From Rugosimonospora acidiphila (GTDB lineage Bacteria; Actinomycetota; Actinomycetes; Mycobacteriales; Micromonosporaceae), in contig NZ_BAABJQ010000002.1 in the NCBI RefSeq assembly GCF_039543385.1, forward strand, positions 372,001-436,000: a stretch of 64,000 bases of DNA, written 5' to 3'. The notes beneath the pieces were generated by a model, which saw nothing but the letters and a program-made list of their open reading frames with translations, was not told the origin of the DNA and searched no databases. The position numbers and the translations under genes are program-made. Shown piece after piece: positions 9,342 through 17,583 of the stretch. Each line of letters starts with the position of its first letter. Position 1 is the stretch's first letter.

Positions 9342-9524
9342 CGATCCAGCGCGTCGAATCCTTGAAATGACCTTGCGCGTGGACGTGCGGCAGCGCCGGT
9401 GGCCCGGACCGAGGTCCACTAACACGGCTTCGGTGCTGTTGTGGAGGTGCCAGACGCAGATCAGGATCGATCGGCTGACCGCGACGATGGCTACGGAAGT
9501 GTAGGGATTCTGGTGAGGGTTCAC
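9342..9524 (-). pseudogene. IS110-like transposase C-terminal remnant
   Basis: The minus strand encodes NPYTSVAIVAVSRSILICVW and then HLHNSTEAVLVDLGPGHR, resembling the C-terminal block of IS110-family transposases (AVxHSILxxxWHLL....DLGxDY). There is no start, no catalytic DEDD core and no terminal repeat, so this is a decayed fragment. It abuts the stop codon (9521) of the phosphatidyltransferase/sulfatase fusion. Confidence 0.6.
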
Positions 9525-11863
9525 CGGGGCGAAGTGAGCGTCACCGGTGACTGGGGCGTCGAGCTGAACGCGCTGAGGAACCGGTTGCGGAATGCGTCCA
9601 TCGATCCCACCGGAGCGTCCGGGCCGGGCAGCAGCCCGCTCTGCCAGTTCCACGAGGCCACGGCCGCGATCACCTTCGGGTCGGGTGTGATGATCGAGAT
9701 CGGTACCTCATGATTGGCACTGGGACCGCTGACCGTGCTCTCGGGCTGGTGGTCACCGAGCGCGATCACTACGAGGTTCGGGTCGTGCAGCCGGGTGATC
9801 CATTGGGTGAGCGCCGTCATCGAATACTGGATGGATTGCCCGTACAGCGCTTGTACCGTGCTCACGTTACGCCAGGCCACGCTGGGCGCCAGGCCTTGCG
9901 CGGGCATCGGATCGAATATCGAGCCGTCCCCCAACTGGTCCCACGACACCATTCGTGGCTGCGGCGTCCACGGGGTGTGTGAGGAGACGAAATCGATCTC
10001 GGCCATCACCGGGCTGTGGCCGGGCTGGAGTTCGAGCCGCTGGAACGCCGCGAGCGTGAACTGGTCGGGCATCGACGCGTAGCTGAACATCGGTCCGTGG
10101 TAACCGACGTTGCGCCGGTCGTACATCTTGTCGTAGTGGTAGAACGAGGTGCCTGGTCCCCACGTCTGTTTGTCGGACGGGGCGTCGCTGACCGTGCGCC
10201 AGCCTGCTTGCTTGAACGCGTCGCTCAGCGTGTACCGGTTGCTGGCCATCAGCTGGTTGTACCGCTGCTGGTTGTTCACCCAGAGACCGGACTGCAGCGT
10301 CGAGTGCGCGAGCCAGCTGATTCCGCCGAACGTGGGGGACGTGAGGAACGCACTGCGCGTCTGGTAGCCAGCCTTCGTCAGCGCGGTCGTGCCGGTGCGC
10401 AGCACGGCGTCAACGCCCGGCGAGAACGACGTGCCTTGCACCGCGACCTGGCCGTAGCTCTCCACGAACGCGATGATCACGTCCTTGCCTCGCAGACCGG
10501 TGAGCAGGTTCGAGGTGGGAATTCTGGCGTACTGGTCGGGCTCATGGATCATGTTGTCGAACTGCTGGTGGTCACGCGCGCTCGTCTGGGCATCGTGCAC
10601 CTGCGACTCGACGACGCGCGCCGTGCTGGTCGAGGCGAGCGGCTGGCCGGGGCTGACCTGAATCGACAGGGTCGCGGCGACCACGGCGACCAGACCCAGG
10701 ACGGCGACACCGCCCGCCGAATTCCGTCGATGGCGGGCGGTTGCGCTGGTGAGTCGTACCGCGGCCACGGTGATGAGTGCGACGACGAGCGCGAGGGCGA
10801 GCAGGACGAGGACGAGCGCCACGCCGGTCGCCAATGTTCCGATGGAGTCGCGTGCGAAGCCGATCGCCGGGCCGACGTTTTCCCAGTCGAGTACCGGATT
10901 GAACGGTCGGGCGAACTCCTGATATGTGACAAGGTCGAAGACTTTGCACGCAGCGAGCAGGCCGAACAGGACCCCGGCGATGACCGCCACAATGCGCCGC
11001 GGTCGGGCCGGGAGCAGCAGCGCGATGGCGACCAGCACCAGGCCTTCGACGGGGATGCGGAGGAACGCCGCCGGCGTCAGCAACTCGAGCCGGTCGGGCG
11101 CGACGAGCACGCCCCACACGACCGCGCCCGCGCCCACTGCGGTCAGGCGGCGCAGCACCCGGCGGGTGACTGGGCCAGCGCCGGCGCGGTAGAGCCAGAC
11201 GACGCACTGACCGAACGATGCGGCCAGCATGACGAGCGCAATGCCGACCACCACCATGCCGACCGTCTGAGGCAACATCCCGGATGCCGCGATGGTGAGC
11301 GCGACGCCCTGTACGGTGGCGACGAGCCGACGCCAGTAGCGGGAGGGCAGCGGCGCGGCCAGCCATGGCAACACCCATCCGGCGAGCAGGAACGCGTACC
11401 GAAACGCGCCGATCGCAAGCACCCAGCCGCCGTAGACGCGGGCGACCTCGACGCTCAGCACCAGGATGAGGAACGCGTCGAACTCTCCGTCGAGGCGGGC
11501 GCCAAACGGCGTCGCGGTTCCGGTACGCCGCGCCACCTGACCATCGACGGCGTCGAGCAGGAGCGCGATGGAGGCGAGCACGACGATCGCGGTGACCTGG
11601 GTCGTACGGGTGAATGAGTCCACAACGAGTCCGGCGACCCCAGCGATCAGCGACGCCCGGGTCAGCGTCACCCAGTCCGGCGGCAAGATACCCGGAGACT
11701 CGCGGCGCGCCCGACCGGCGACCACCAGTGCGGTCGTCGTCCAGCTGGCGGCCAGCCCCACGATCCAGCCCGCGACGCTGAGCCCGGTCGTCAGCGACAG
11801 GACTCCGAGGAGTACGGGCGTGACCAGCGTGCCGAGCAACGCCCCGAGCCGAACCGTGCGCAC
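9521..11863 (-). CDS. Fusion of CDP-alcohol phosphatidyltransferase and LTA-synthase-like sulfatase domain
   Basis: 780-residue membrane protein joining two lipid-related enzymes. The N-terminal part carries an intact CDP-alcohol phosphotransferase motif: D104-x2-D107-G108-x2-A111-R112-x8-G121-x3-D125-x3-D129. Such enzymes move an alcohol phosphate from a CDP-linked donor. Several membrane helices follow to about residue 400. From about residue 440 there is an alkaline-phosphatase-superfamily (sulfatase/LtaS-like) extracellular domain: VIIAFVESYG, a Ser/Thr-rich candidate nucleophile region (SPTFGGISWLAHSTLQSG) and the metal-binding VIALGDHQPES. Start is GTG 11863. The combination suggests making a phospholipid or polymer head group in the membrane and processing it outside; this is inference. 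YbhN-like genes commonly neighbour such genes, as here at 6721. Confidence 0.85.
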   Translation of the reverse strand: MRTVRLGALLGTLVTPVLLGVLSLTTGLSVAGWIVGLAASWTTTALVVAGRARRESPGILPPDWVTLTRASLIAGVAGLVVDSFTRTTQVTAIVVLASIALLLDAVDGQVARRTGTATPFGARLDGEFDAFLILVLSVEVARVYGGWVLAIGAFRYAFLLAGWVLPWLAAPLPSRYWRRLVATVQGVALTIAASGMLPQTVGMVVVGIALVMLAASFGQCVVWLYRAGAGPVTRRVLRRLTAVGAGAVVWGVLVAPDRLELLTPAAFLRIPVEGLVLVAIALLLPARPRRIVAVIAGVLFGLLAACKVFDLVTYQEFARPFNPVLDWENVGPAIGFARDSIGTLATGVALVLVLLALALVVALITVAAVRLTSATARHRRNSAGGVAVLGLVAVVAATLSIQVSPGQPLASTSTARVVESQVHDAQTSARDHQQFDNMIHEPDQYARIPTSNLLTGLRGKDVIIAFVESYGQVAVQGTSFSPGVDAVLRTGTTALTKAGYQTRSAFLTSPTFGGISWLAHSTLQSGLWVNNQQRYNQLMASNRYTLSDAFKQAGWRTVSDAPSDKQTWGPGTSFYHYDKMYDRRNVGYHGPMFSYASMPDQFTLAAFQRLELQPGHSPVMAEIDFVSSHTPWTPQPRMVSWDQLGDGSIFDPMPAQGLAPSVAWRNVSTVQALYGQSIQYSMTALTQWITRLHDPNLVVIALGDHQPESTVSGPSANHEVPISIITPDPKVIAAVASWNWQSGLLPGPDAPVGSMDAFRNRFLSAFSSTPQSPVTLTSPR

Positions 11864-12129
11864 TTCGCCCCCCGATAGACGATGAACCGTCGCGACTACC
11901 TGATCTAGAGCACGAATCAGGGACCGCGAAGTTCACCTCGAAGCTTGAATCGGATGGCGGACCTGCCCGTTGTCGACTGCTTCATGCCATTTCACGGTAG
12001 GCCGGTAGCGCTCGGGAAGGGCCGGGTTACAAAAAGCTCGGGTCGGAATGTCAGGGTCGGGAAGGCCTCGGCCGCCTGTCTCGTCGGCCTCGACCGCGTC
12101 CCCGGGCTGGCTGCGCTGTTTAATGATCG

Positions 12130-12480
12130 GCTGTCCGGTGCGCCAGTTGCGCCATCGCGGCGGTCAGGGCGAGAACGGGTTGCAGGATCCGGACGGCAAC
12201 GCCGCGGTACGCGGGTCGCACCACGGTCATGCCGTTGTCGTTGAGTCAGGTTTCGGTGTCACGATCGCGGTAGCCCTTGTCCACCACCAGAGTCAGCCCA
12301 TCAGGGTAGATGAAACATGTTCGGCTGCATGATGGCCGGGCCGATAAGAACCTCACGTTCGTCGGTCTTGGCGTTGGTCAGGCGAACACGACCCCTGACG
12401 TACAGTGCGGTCGCGAGGGTGACCAGATCGACGTGCGCGTGGCCTCCATGGTCATCGATGCTCAGCAACGTCGATCGTGG
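12130..12480 (-). pseudogene. Decayed IS982-like transposase
   Basis: Two minus-strand frames join into one transposase-like sequence. One reads HVDLVTLATALYVRGRVRLT then NAKTDEREVLIG and stops. The next reads LTLVVDKGYRDRDTET, a TGA in place of the expected Trp, LNDNGMTVVRPAYR, and finally RILQPVLALTAAMAQLAHRT. These blocks match the order of conserved pieces in IS982-type transposases, with internal deletions, one frameshift and one nonsense change. No terminal repeats were recognised. Confidence 0.6.
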
Positions 12481-12527
12481 ACGCCCTCATGACCGTTCGC
12501 TGTCCTGCATCCCTTGGAATCGATCAT

Positions 12528-13325
12528 CTAGAGCTTCTCGGCGACGATCGCGAATTTCCGCATTCGACCACTGCTGAGCCAGTCGGCCCACAGTTCGTGC
12601 GCGGCCACCAGCTCATGAAATCCCCGCGCGCCAACGTGGTTGGCGATCCGCACCGCGTCCGCCCGGTACGCGTACAGGAGCGCCGCCGCGGTCTCCGCAT
12701 GGGATTTAGTGCACTCCGACTGCCACGTAATTGTCAGGCCGACGTCGGCCAGTAGGTCAGTCAACTCGGCCAGTTCGATCGGCCAGGCGGTGTCGGCATC
12801 GGGCATCCGGTCGCGCTCCGCCGGGGTGAGCGGACCGCCCTCTTCGACGGTGAAGGCGAACCGCCCGCCCGGTTGCAGCGCGCGCGCCACCTCGCCCAGC
12901 AGGGTGCGCTTGTCGGCGAACGCCAGCATGGTCTCCAGCAGAAGCACGACCTCGACAGGGTCGTCGGGCAGCGGCGGGATACGTGCCTGGTCGAACCGGC
13001 AGGGGAGATTGCCGGCGAGTTCCCGAGCGATCTCCAAGCCGCTCGCGGAGTAGTCGACGCCGAGGTACTGGCAGCCGAACTCGGCGGTGATCAGGCGGCC
13101 GGGACCGGCTACCCCACAACACGCGTCGAGCACCGAGACCCCGGAGCCGATCCTGGCTCGGCCGGCGAGTTCACGAATCTCGCTGGCGAGCACGAAGCTC
13201 TCCTGACCGACGTACTCCCCCGGCGGGTAGGCGGCTTGCCGCGCCCGTTCCAGAGCCGCCACGAAGGGGGCGCGCTGATCTTGCTTCACGACGAGCCCCT
13301 CATCAGGTTGTCTCGGGTCGAACAC
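12528..13325 (-). CDS. Class I SAM-dependent methyltransferase
   Basis: 265-residue cytosolic methyltransferase. Motif I is SVLDACCGVAGPGRLITAEF, the ribose-binding acidic residue is in YLGVDYSASGL, and GGRFAFTVEEGGPLTP gives the post-motif region. The double Cys in motif I (DACCG) is a less common variant seen in small-molecule methyltransferases. The called GTG at 13325 gives a 13-residue lead; an internal GTG (VKQDQRAPF) could equally be the start because no strong ribosome site decides between them. It stands alone between a transposase relic and a 320-base gap, and the substrate is unknown. Confidence 0.8.
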   Translation of the reverse strand: MFDPRQPDEGLVVKQDQRAPFVAALERARQAAYPPGEYVGQESFVLASEIRELAGRARIGSGVSVLDACCGVAGPGRLITAEFGCQYLGVDYSASGLEIARELAGNLPCRFDQARIPPLPDDPVEVVLLLETMLAFADKRTLLGEVARALQPGGRFAFTVEEGGPLTPAERDRMPDADTAWPIELAELTDLLADVGLTITWQSECTKSHAETAAALLYAYRADAVRIANHVGARGFHELVAAHELWADWLSSGRMRKFAIVAEKL

Positions 13326-13647
13326 TATCTTCTGAGCCGCTGCGAAGTGGGCGGTTCACGTCGCCCGATCGACTCGATGCGTGACGAACACGTACTCCCG
13401 ACCGGGGCGGTCGGGGCGGGCGTCATGGACATCGAGGCTGACGAGCTCATTCTTGAGTTTCGCAATCTGGTCGAACAGGTGTTTGCGCGGCTGTATGCGG
13501 TTGCCGATCGCTGACCGGATGCAAGATTGTCTTGACGCACAGCCTGACGGGCGGGGTTTGCCCAAATACGTTCGCTGACTGTGTGATCGAGTGGGAATCT
13601 GATCCTATCGAGCGTCTGCGATCGGCGGCTGTGGAGCGCGAGCGTGG
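13326..13647. other. Intergenic gap, nothing recognised
   Basis: About 320 bases between the methyltransferase start and the end of the MarR gene. A short minus frame (13356-13565) reads LFDQIAKLKNELVSLDVHD but has no clear ribosome site and matches no family known to me. Base composition is less GC-biased than in neighbouring genes, consistent with non-coding or decayed DNA. Confidence 0.4.
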
Positions 13648-14115
13648 TCAGGTGTCCAGCGAGCGGAGGTGGGCGGTAATTTTGCGGGTGATCCTGGCCA
13701 GGTCGGCGAGGTCGGTGGCGGTGAGTTGGTCGATGACATGGCGCCGTACCGCGTCGACGTGACCGGGTGCGGCGGTCTCGATGGCCCGGCGGCCGGCGGT
13801 AGTGAGCCTGACGTCGGTGCCGCGCGCGTCGGTTTCACAGGGCAGCCGGTCGACCAGACCGCGGGACGCCATGCGGGCGACGTGGTGCGACAGCCGGCTG
13901 GGTGACCAGAGGAGCCGGGTGCCCAGGTCCTTCAGGCACCAGCGCGGTGCGTCTGCGTCGTTGAGGAGGCTCAGCACGTCGTAGTCCGGCTCGGACAGGC
14001 CGGAGTCGGCCGTCAGCTCGCCGGCCAGCCGCGCGTCCAGCAGCCGCTTCATCTGCCGGTATCCCGTCCATGCCGCCTGCTCGGACTCGTCGAGCCAGCG
14101 CACCTGCTCCGCCAT
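13648..14115 (-). CDS. MarR-family transcriptional regulator
   Basis: About 155-residue winged-helix regulator. The recognition region DLGTRLLWSPSRLSHHVARM and the wing VDRLPCETDARGTDVRLTTAG are characteristic of MarR proteins, with dimerisation helices at both ends. ATG 14115 (MAEQVRWLDE) is chosen over 14127 because GGTGG precedes it at usable spacing. It is divergent from an FMN reductase/MFS pair, and the 98-base gap contains three related operator-like sites (14141-14198). That is the classical layout for a MarR repressor controlling itself and a divergent redox/efflux operon. The inducing ligand is unknown. Confidence 0.88.
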   Translation of the reverse strand: MAEQVRWLDESEQAAWTGYRQMKRLLDARLAGELTADSGLSEPDYDVLSLLNDADAPRWCLKDLGTRLLWSPSRLSHHVARMASRGLVDRLPCETDARGTDVRLTTAGRRAIETAAPGHVDAVRRHVIDQLTATDLADLARITRKITAHLRSLDT

Positions 14116-14140
14116 GCGTACCACCATATCCGGTGAGATG

Positions 14141-14198
14141 TTGACACGTCACACAGTCTGATTGCATGATACGTCAAGCAGTTTGTGTGACGCGTCAA
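14141..14198. promoter_or_regulatory. Three-copy MarR-type operator between divergent genes
   Basis: TTGACACGTCACACA (14141-14155) and TGTGTGACGCGTCAA (14184-14198) form an inverted repeat with 15-base arms and one mismatch. Each arm holds a near-palindrome TTGACRCGTCA. A third related element, ATGATACGTCAAGC, starts at 14166. The cluster lies between the MarR start and the reductase ribosome site (AAAGGAGG, 14201-14208), where a bound repressor would block both promoters. Confidence 0.65.
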
Positions 14199-14213
14199 GC
14201 AAAGGAGGCCGGC

Positions 14214-14762
14214 ATGACCGTGGGGATCGTGATCAGCAGTACCCGACCGGGTCGGGTGGGCGACCAGATCGGGGCCTGGATGGCGGGCCGGGCCGGTGCC
14301 GGCGGTGACCTCATCGACCTCGCCGAGCAGGGCCTGCCGTTGCTCGACGAGCCCGAACACGCCTCAACCGGGAACTACGCGCGAGCGCACACGCGGCGGT
14401 GGAGCGAGCGGATTGCCGGCTGCGCCGCGCTGGTGTTCGTGACCCCGGAGTACAACAGCTCGTTCCCGGCGTCGCTGAAGAACGCGCTCGACTTCCTGTA
14501 CCACGAGTGGCGCGGCAAGCCGGTCGGCGTCGTCGCCTATGGCGGCGTCTCCTCGGGCGGACGGGCCGCGCAGTCGCTGCTGCCCGTCCTGGTACACCTC
14601 GGGATGATCCCGGTCGGGACGCGGCTGGTCCGCTTCCGCGACCACCTCGCCGACGGGCGGTTCGTCCCCGGCGACGCGCTCGACTCCGACGCTGACGATC
14701 TGCTCGCCACGCTGCGCCGCGCCACAACGCCGGTCGTGCCGGTTCCACCGCTCGCGTCGTGA
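14214..14762 (+). CDS. NADPH-dependent FMN reductase
   Basis: 182-residue flavodoxin-fold oxidoreductase (NADPH-dependent FMN reductase, PF03358-like) that transfers electrons from NAD(P)H through FMN to flavins, quinones or azo/nitro compounds. The phosphate loop VISSTRPGRVGDQIGAW and the central VFVTPEYNSSFPASLKNALD are the two hallmark motifs; VGVVAYGGVSSGGRAAQ completes the FMN site. ATG 14214 is chosen because AAAGGAGG lies five bases before it; the longer in-frame start at 14166 would lie inside the operator. GTGA overlap couples it to the MFS gene. A function in detoxification under MarR control is inferred. Confidence 0.9.
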   Translation: MTVGIVISSTRPGRVGDQIGAWMAGRAGAGGDLIDLAEQGLPLLDEPEHASTGNYARAHTRRWSERIAGCAALVFVTPEYNSSFPASLKNALDFLYHEWRGKPVGVVAYGGVSSGGRAAQSLLPVLVHLGMIPVGTRLVRFRDHLADGRFVPGDALDSDADDLLATLRRATTPVVPVPPLAS

Positions 14763-16045
14763 GGCTCGGCCGGCCCTTCACGTTGCTGTGGGCGGGGCAG
14801 AGCGCGAGCCTGATCGGCGACCAGCTGACCCGGCTGGCACTGCCTCTCGTCGCGGTACTCGTCCTGCACGCCACGCCGGGGCAGGTCGCCGCGCTCGCCG
14901 CGGCCGGCCAGCTGCCCTTCCTCATACTGGCGCTGCCGGCCGGTGTCTGGGTCGCCCGCTTCGGCCTGCGACGGGCAATGCTCGCCGCCGACATGGTGCG
15001 CGGCGTCGCGATCCTGTCTGTTCCGTTGTTCGGCGCTGGCGGCTATCCACGACTGCTGGTGGTGGCGGTCGTGGTCGGTGTCGCCACGGTGCCGTTCCAA
15101 CTCGCGTACCAGTCCGTGGTGCCCGCGCTGGTGCCCGCCGAGCTCATACCGGCAGCCAACCGGCGGCTGACGCTGTCCGAGTCGGCGGCCGCGCTTCTCG
15201 GCCCCGCCGCCGCCGGCCTGCTCGTCGGCGCCGTCGGCGCGGTTCGCGCGCTGTACGCCGATGCCGCGAGCTATCTGGTCAGCATCGCCACCCTCGCCGC
15301 CGTCCGCGACGGCGGCGCCATCGGCCACGCGGACGCTGGCGGCGCGGTCCGCCAGGTCATCGCCGGCTGGCGGTATGTGCTCGCCAGCCCCCCGCTGCGT
15401 GCGCTGATGTGGGCCAGCGCCCTATTCAACGCCGGCTTCGCCGGCTACGAAGCCCTCCTCACGGTCTTCGCCATCCGCACCCTCCACCTGACCCCCGGCA
15501 CGCTCGGCCTGAGCGTCGCTGCCGGGGGCGTCGGGGTGCCTCTGGGCGTCGCGCTCAGCCGCACCGCGGAACGGCGCGTGGGCCGGGGCCCGACGCTGGT
15601 GCTCGCGGCGGCCCTGTCGGCCGCCGGCCCGTTCCTGGTCGCCGCGGCCACCCCGGGCACCGCCGTCCAGTTGGTCGCTGCGGCCACCGCCGTCACCGGA
15701 ATCGGCGGTGGCTGCTGGGGGGTCGCCGCACTCACCACGCGCCAGCTGCTCAGCCACCCAGACATGCGCGTCCAGACCACTGCCACACATCGCTTCGTAT
15801 CCCTCGGCGTCCTGGCGCCCGCGGCCTGGGCGGCCGGCCTCGCCGCCGACACCGTGGGCCCGCGCTGGGCCATCCTCACCTTCGCCGCCCTGGGTGCCCT
15901 CTCTCTCCTACCGCTCCTTCGCGTCCCACGCCTCTCCTGGAGCACCCCAACCGTGAGAGCGGCAGCGAGCACACCGAAGACAACAGCGAGCACGTACTTG
16001 GGGCTCAGCCGATCCACGAGCGGAACAACCAAGCCGAGACCGTAG
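14759..16045 (+). CDS. MFS transporter (MFS_3/enterobactin-exporter type) with replaced extreme C-terminus
   Basis: Major facilitator superfamily efflux protein. GTG 14759 overlaps the reductase stop. The N-terminus LGRPFTLLWAGQSASLIGDQ and the loop between helices 2 and 3 (LPAGVWVARFGLRRAML) are typical of the MFS_3 group; about twelve hydrophobic segments extend to around residue 395 (LSLLPLLRVPRLSW). The last 30 or so residues are polar and unlike a transporter. They are read across a segment whose opposite strand encodes a fragment of another membrane protein (15939-16131). The original tail was therefore probably lost to a rearrangement near 15945; the protein may still be functional. 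Substrate unknown; co-regulation with the FMN reductase is likely. Confidence 0.85.
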   Translation: MRLGRPFTLLWAGQSASLIGDQLTRLALPLVAVLVLHATPGQVAALAAAGQLPFLILALPAGVWVARFGLRRAMLAADMVRGVAILSVPLFGAGGYPRLLVVAVVVGVATVPFQLAYQSVVPALVPAELIPAANRRLTLSESAAALLGPAAAGLLVGAVGAVRALYADAASYLVSIATLAAVRDGGAIGHADAGGAVRQVIAGWRYVLASPPLRALMWASALFNAGFAGYEALLTVFAIRTLHLTPGTLGLSVAAGGVGVPLGVALSRTAERRVGRGPTLVLAAALSAAGPFLVAAATPGTAVQLVAAATAVTGIGGGCWGVAALTTRQLLSHPDMRVQTTATHRFVSLGVLAPAAWAAGLAADTVGPRWAILTFAALGALSLLPLLRVPRLSWSTPTVRAAASTPKTTASTYLGLSRSTSGTTKPRP

Positions 16046-16131
16046 AAGTAGCCGAAAGCCGGCGGTTCGCGGACAGTCGGCGTGTCGAGGTGGGTCACGA
16101 CCGCGGGTTCACGGAGCATCGGCGGTTGCCC
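15939..16131 (-). pseudogene. Fragment of another membrane transporter on the opposite strand
   Basis: The minus strand reads PPAFGYFYGLGLVVPLVDRL followed by SPKYVLAVVFGVLAAALTV, which looks like two transmembrane helices joined by a basic/acidic loop, as in MFS proteins. There is no start or stop that would make a gene, and the sequence merges at one end with the tail of the plus-strand MFS gene. Interpreted as an inverted remnant left by recombination. Confidence 0.45.
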
Positions 16132-16160
16132 ATGGATCCCTGAGAGGGAGTCCACCGCGG

Positions 16161-16600
16161 ATGCCTCGGATGCGTACCCTACCGGGGTCGTTGATGCGCG
16201 TGCTGGAGCTGTTCCGGCCACGCTTTACGGCCCCGACCTTCGCCACGCTCGTGACCCTGCTGGCCGGGATGGTCGCCCGGCCGGCGCACCGCACGGTGTG
16301 CGGCATGCTGCCGGCGCCGGCGCGGCCGGGGTGTGGCATCACAGCCGGGCGCACCGGTTCTTCGCCGCCGCCCGCTGGGACCCCGACACGGTCGGGTTGA
16401 CCTTGCTGCGGTTGATCGTCGGGCATCTGCTGCCGATCGGGGCACCACTGCTGGTGGCCGTCGACGACACCATGTTCCGCCGTGCCGGGCGCAAGGTCCA
16501 CGCCGCACATTGGGGCTACGACGGCTCGCTGAAGGTCGCCAAAGGCAACCGCGGCACTGCGCGCATCTTCACCTCCCCGCGATGGCCACCGCGAACCCGG
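16161..16600 (+). pseudogene. Truncated, frameshifted IS701-like (DDE) transposase
   Basis: N-terminal half of a DDE transposase of the IS701-like type. The first frame reads FRPRFTAPTFATLVTLLAGM and RTVCGML. After a frameshift near 16300 the protein continues VWHHSRAHRFFAAARWDPD and LLVAVDDTMFRRAGRKVHAA, the latter containing the expected first catalytic acidic region. Similarity ends near 16590, before a 24-base tandem repeat and the end of the Glu-type permease gene. No inverted terminal repeat was recognised. Confidence 0.65.
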
Positions 16601-16670
16601 ACTCGGCTCGTCGCACGGCTCAGGACTCGGCTCGTCGCACGGCTCAGGACTCAGCGCGTCGCACGGCTCG
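16599..16670. repeat. Three tandem copies of a 24-base repeat
   Basis: Units at 16599-16622, 16623-16646 and 16647-16670. The first two are identical (starting GGACTCGGCTCGTCGCACGG) and the third has three substitutions. The array begins at the end of the transposase relic and stops one base before the TGA of the permease gene on the minus strand. It is too short and uniform in context to be a CRISPR. Confidence 0.9.
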
Positions 16671-16671
16671 A

Positions 16672-17583
16672 TCAGCCCTTCGCCGAGACCCGTTCCAGCA
16701 GCCGCACCAGCCGCGACAGGATGAAGCCGGCCAGGAAGAACATCACGGCCGTGACGATGATCGCCTGGAACACCACCCTCGGCTCGAATGAGCCCATCGT
16801 CTCGCCCCGCCGCAGCGCCTCCGGGTAGGTCACCGCCACGCCCAACGTGGAGTCCTTGAACAGGATGACCAGTTGCGTCAGCAGCAGCGGCACCATCCGG
16901 CGGATCGCCTGCGGGAGGATGACCAGCCGCATCGCCTGGCCGCGGCGCAGTCCGACGGCGTACGCGGCCTCGCGCTGGCCGCGATCCAGGGACAGGATGC
17001 CGGTCCGGTAGATCTCCGCCATCACCGCGCTGTTGTAGAGCGTCAGCCCGATGACGACGTACCACATGGGTTCGATCGGGTGCAGGTACACCGGGAACAG
17101 CAGGTACGGGAACAGGATGAGCAGCACCAGCGGGAAGCCCCGGAAAAACTCGATCCACGCCACGGCGGGCAGCCGCAGCGCCGCCGTACGGGACAGCCGG
17201 CCGAGCGCCAGTGCCAGTCCGATCACCAGGGTCAGCCCTCCGGCGATCACCGACGCCTTGACGTTGTTCAGCATGCCCTGGCCGAGGTACCTGAGGATCT
17301 CCGGGGACAGCACGTAGGACCAGCGCGCCCGTTGCAGGTGGCCGTAGCGGTCCAGCCGGTACGCGACGAACACGACCAGGCCGGCCAGTAGCACCAGGCA
17401 GCCGGCGGTGGCCACCCGAACCCGGCGGCGTCCCCGGGGCCCGATGGCGTCGTAGAGCACCGCCGTCTCCCCCGAACGCGCCCGGCGGGCCCCGATCGCA
17501 CGGGGCGGCGCGATGCGCGGCGGCTCCACCTCGGTCATCGCGTCGCTCGGCACCGCGTCGCTCGGCATCGTGTCGCCGGTCAT
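16672..17583 (-). CDS. Polar amino-acid ABC transporter permease (GluD-like)
   Basis: Inner-membrane permease of about 303 residues for a glutamate/polar amino-acid importer (HisM/GlnP family). An N-terminal cytosolic region of about 55 residues precedes five to six membrane helices. The coupling loop that docks on the ATPase is present as REAAYAVGLRRGQAMRLVIL followed by PQAIRRMVPLL, close to the EAA consensus. ATG 17583 overlaps the TGA of the first permease (ATGA). The first codons are encoded by a 15-base tandem duplication (17537-17581; residues MPSDAVPSDAM). It is the last gene of a four-gene operon ordered ATPase, binding protein, permease, permease, the GluABCD order of actinobacteria. 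Substrate specificity is inferred. Confidence 0.9.
   Translation of the reverse strand: MTGDTMPSDAVPSDAMTEVEPPRIAPPRAIGARRARSGETAVLYDAIGPRGRRRVRVATAGCLVLLAGLVVFVAYRLDRYGHLQRARWSYVLSPEILRYLGQGMLNNVKASVIAGGLTLVIGLALALGRLSRTAALRLPAVAWIEFFRGFPLVLLILFPYLLFPVYLHPIEPMWYVVIGLTLYNSAVMAEIYRTGILSLDRGQREAAYAVGLRRGQAMRLVILPQAIRRMVPLLLTQLVILFKDSTLGVAVTYPEALRRGETMGSFEPRVVFQAIIVTAVMFFLAGFILSRLVRLLERVSAKG
17537..17581. repeat. 15-base tandem repeat inside a permease N-terminus
   Basis: Three units of 15 bases (17537-17551, 17552-17566, 17567-17581), core GCGTCGCTCGGC; the third is more diverged. On the coding strand they give repeated SDA-type residues at the start of the GluD-like permease and reach into the overlap with the preceding gene. 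Confidence 0.75.
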
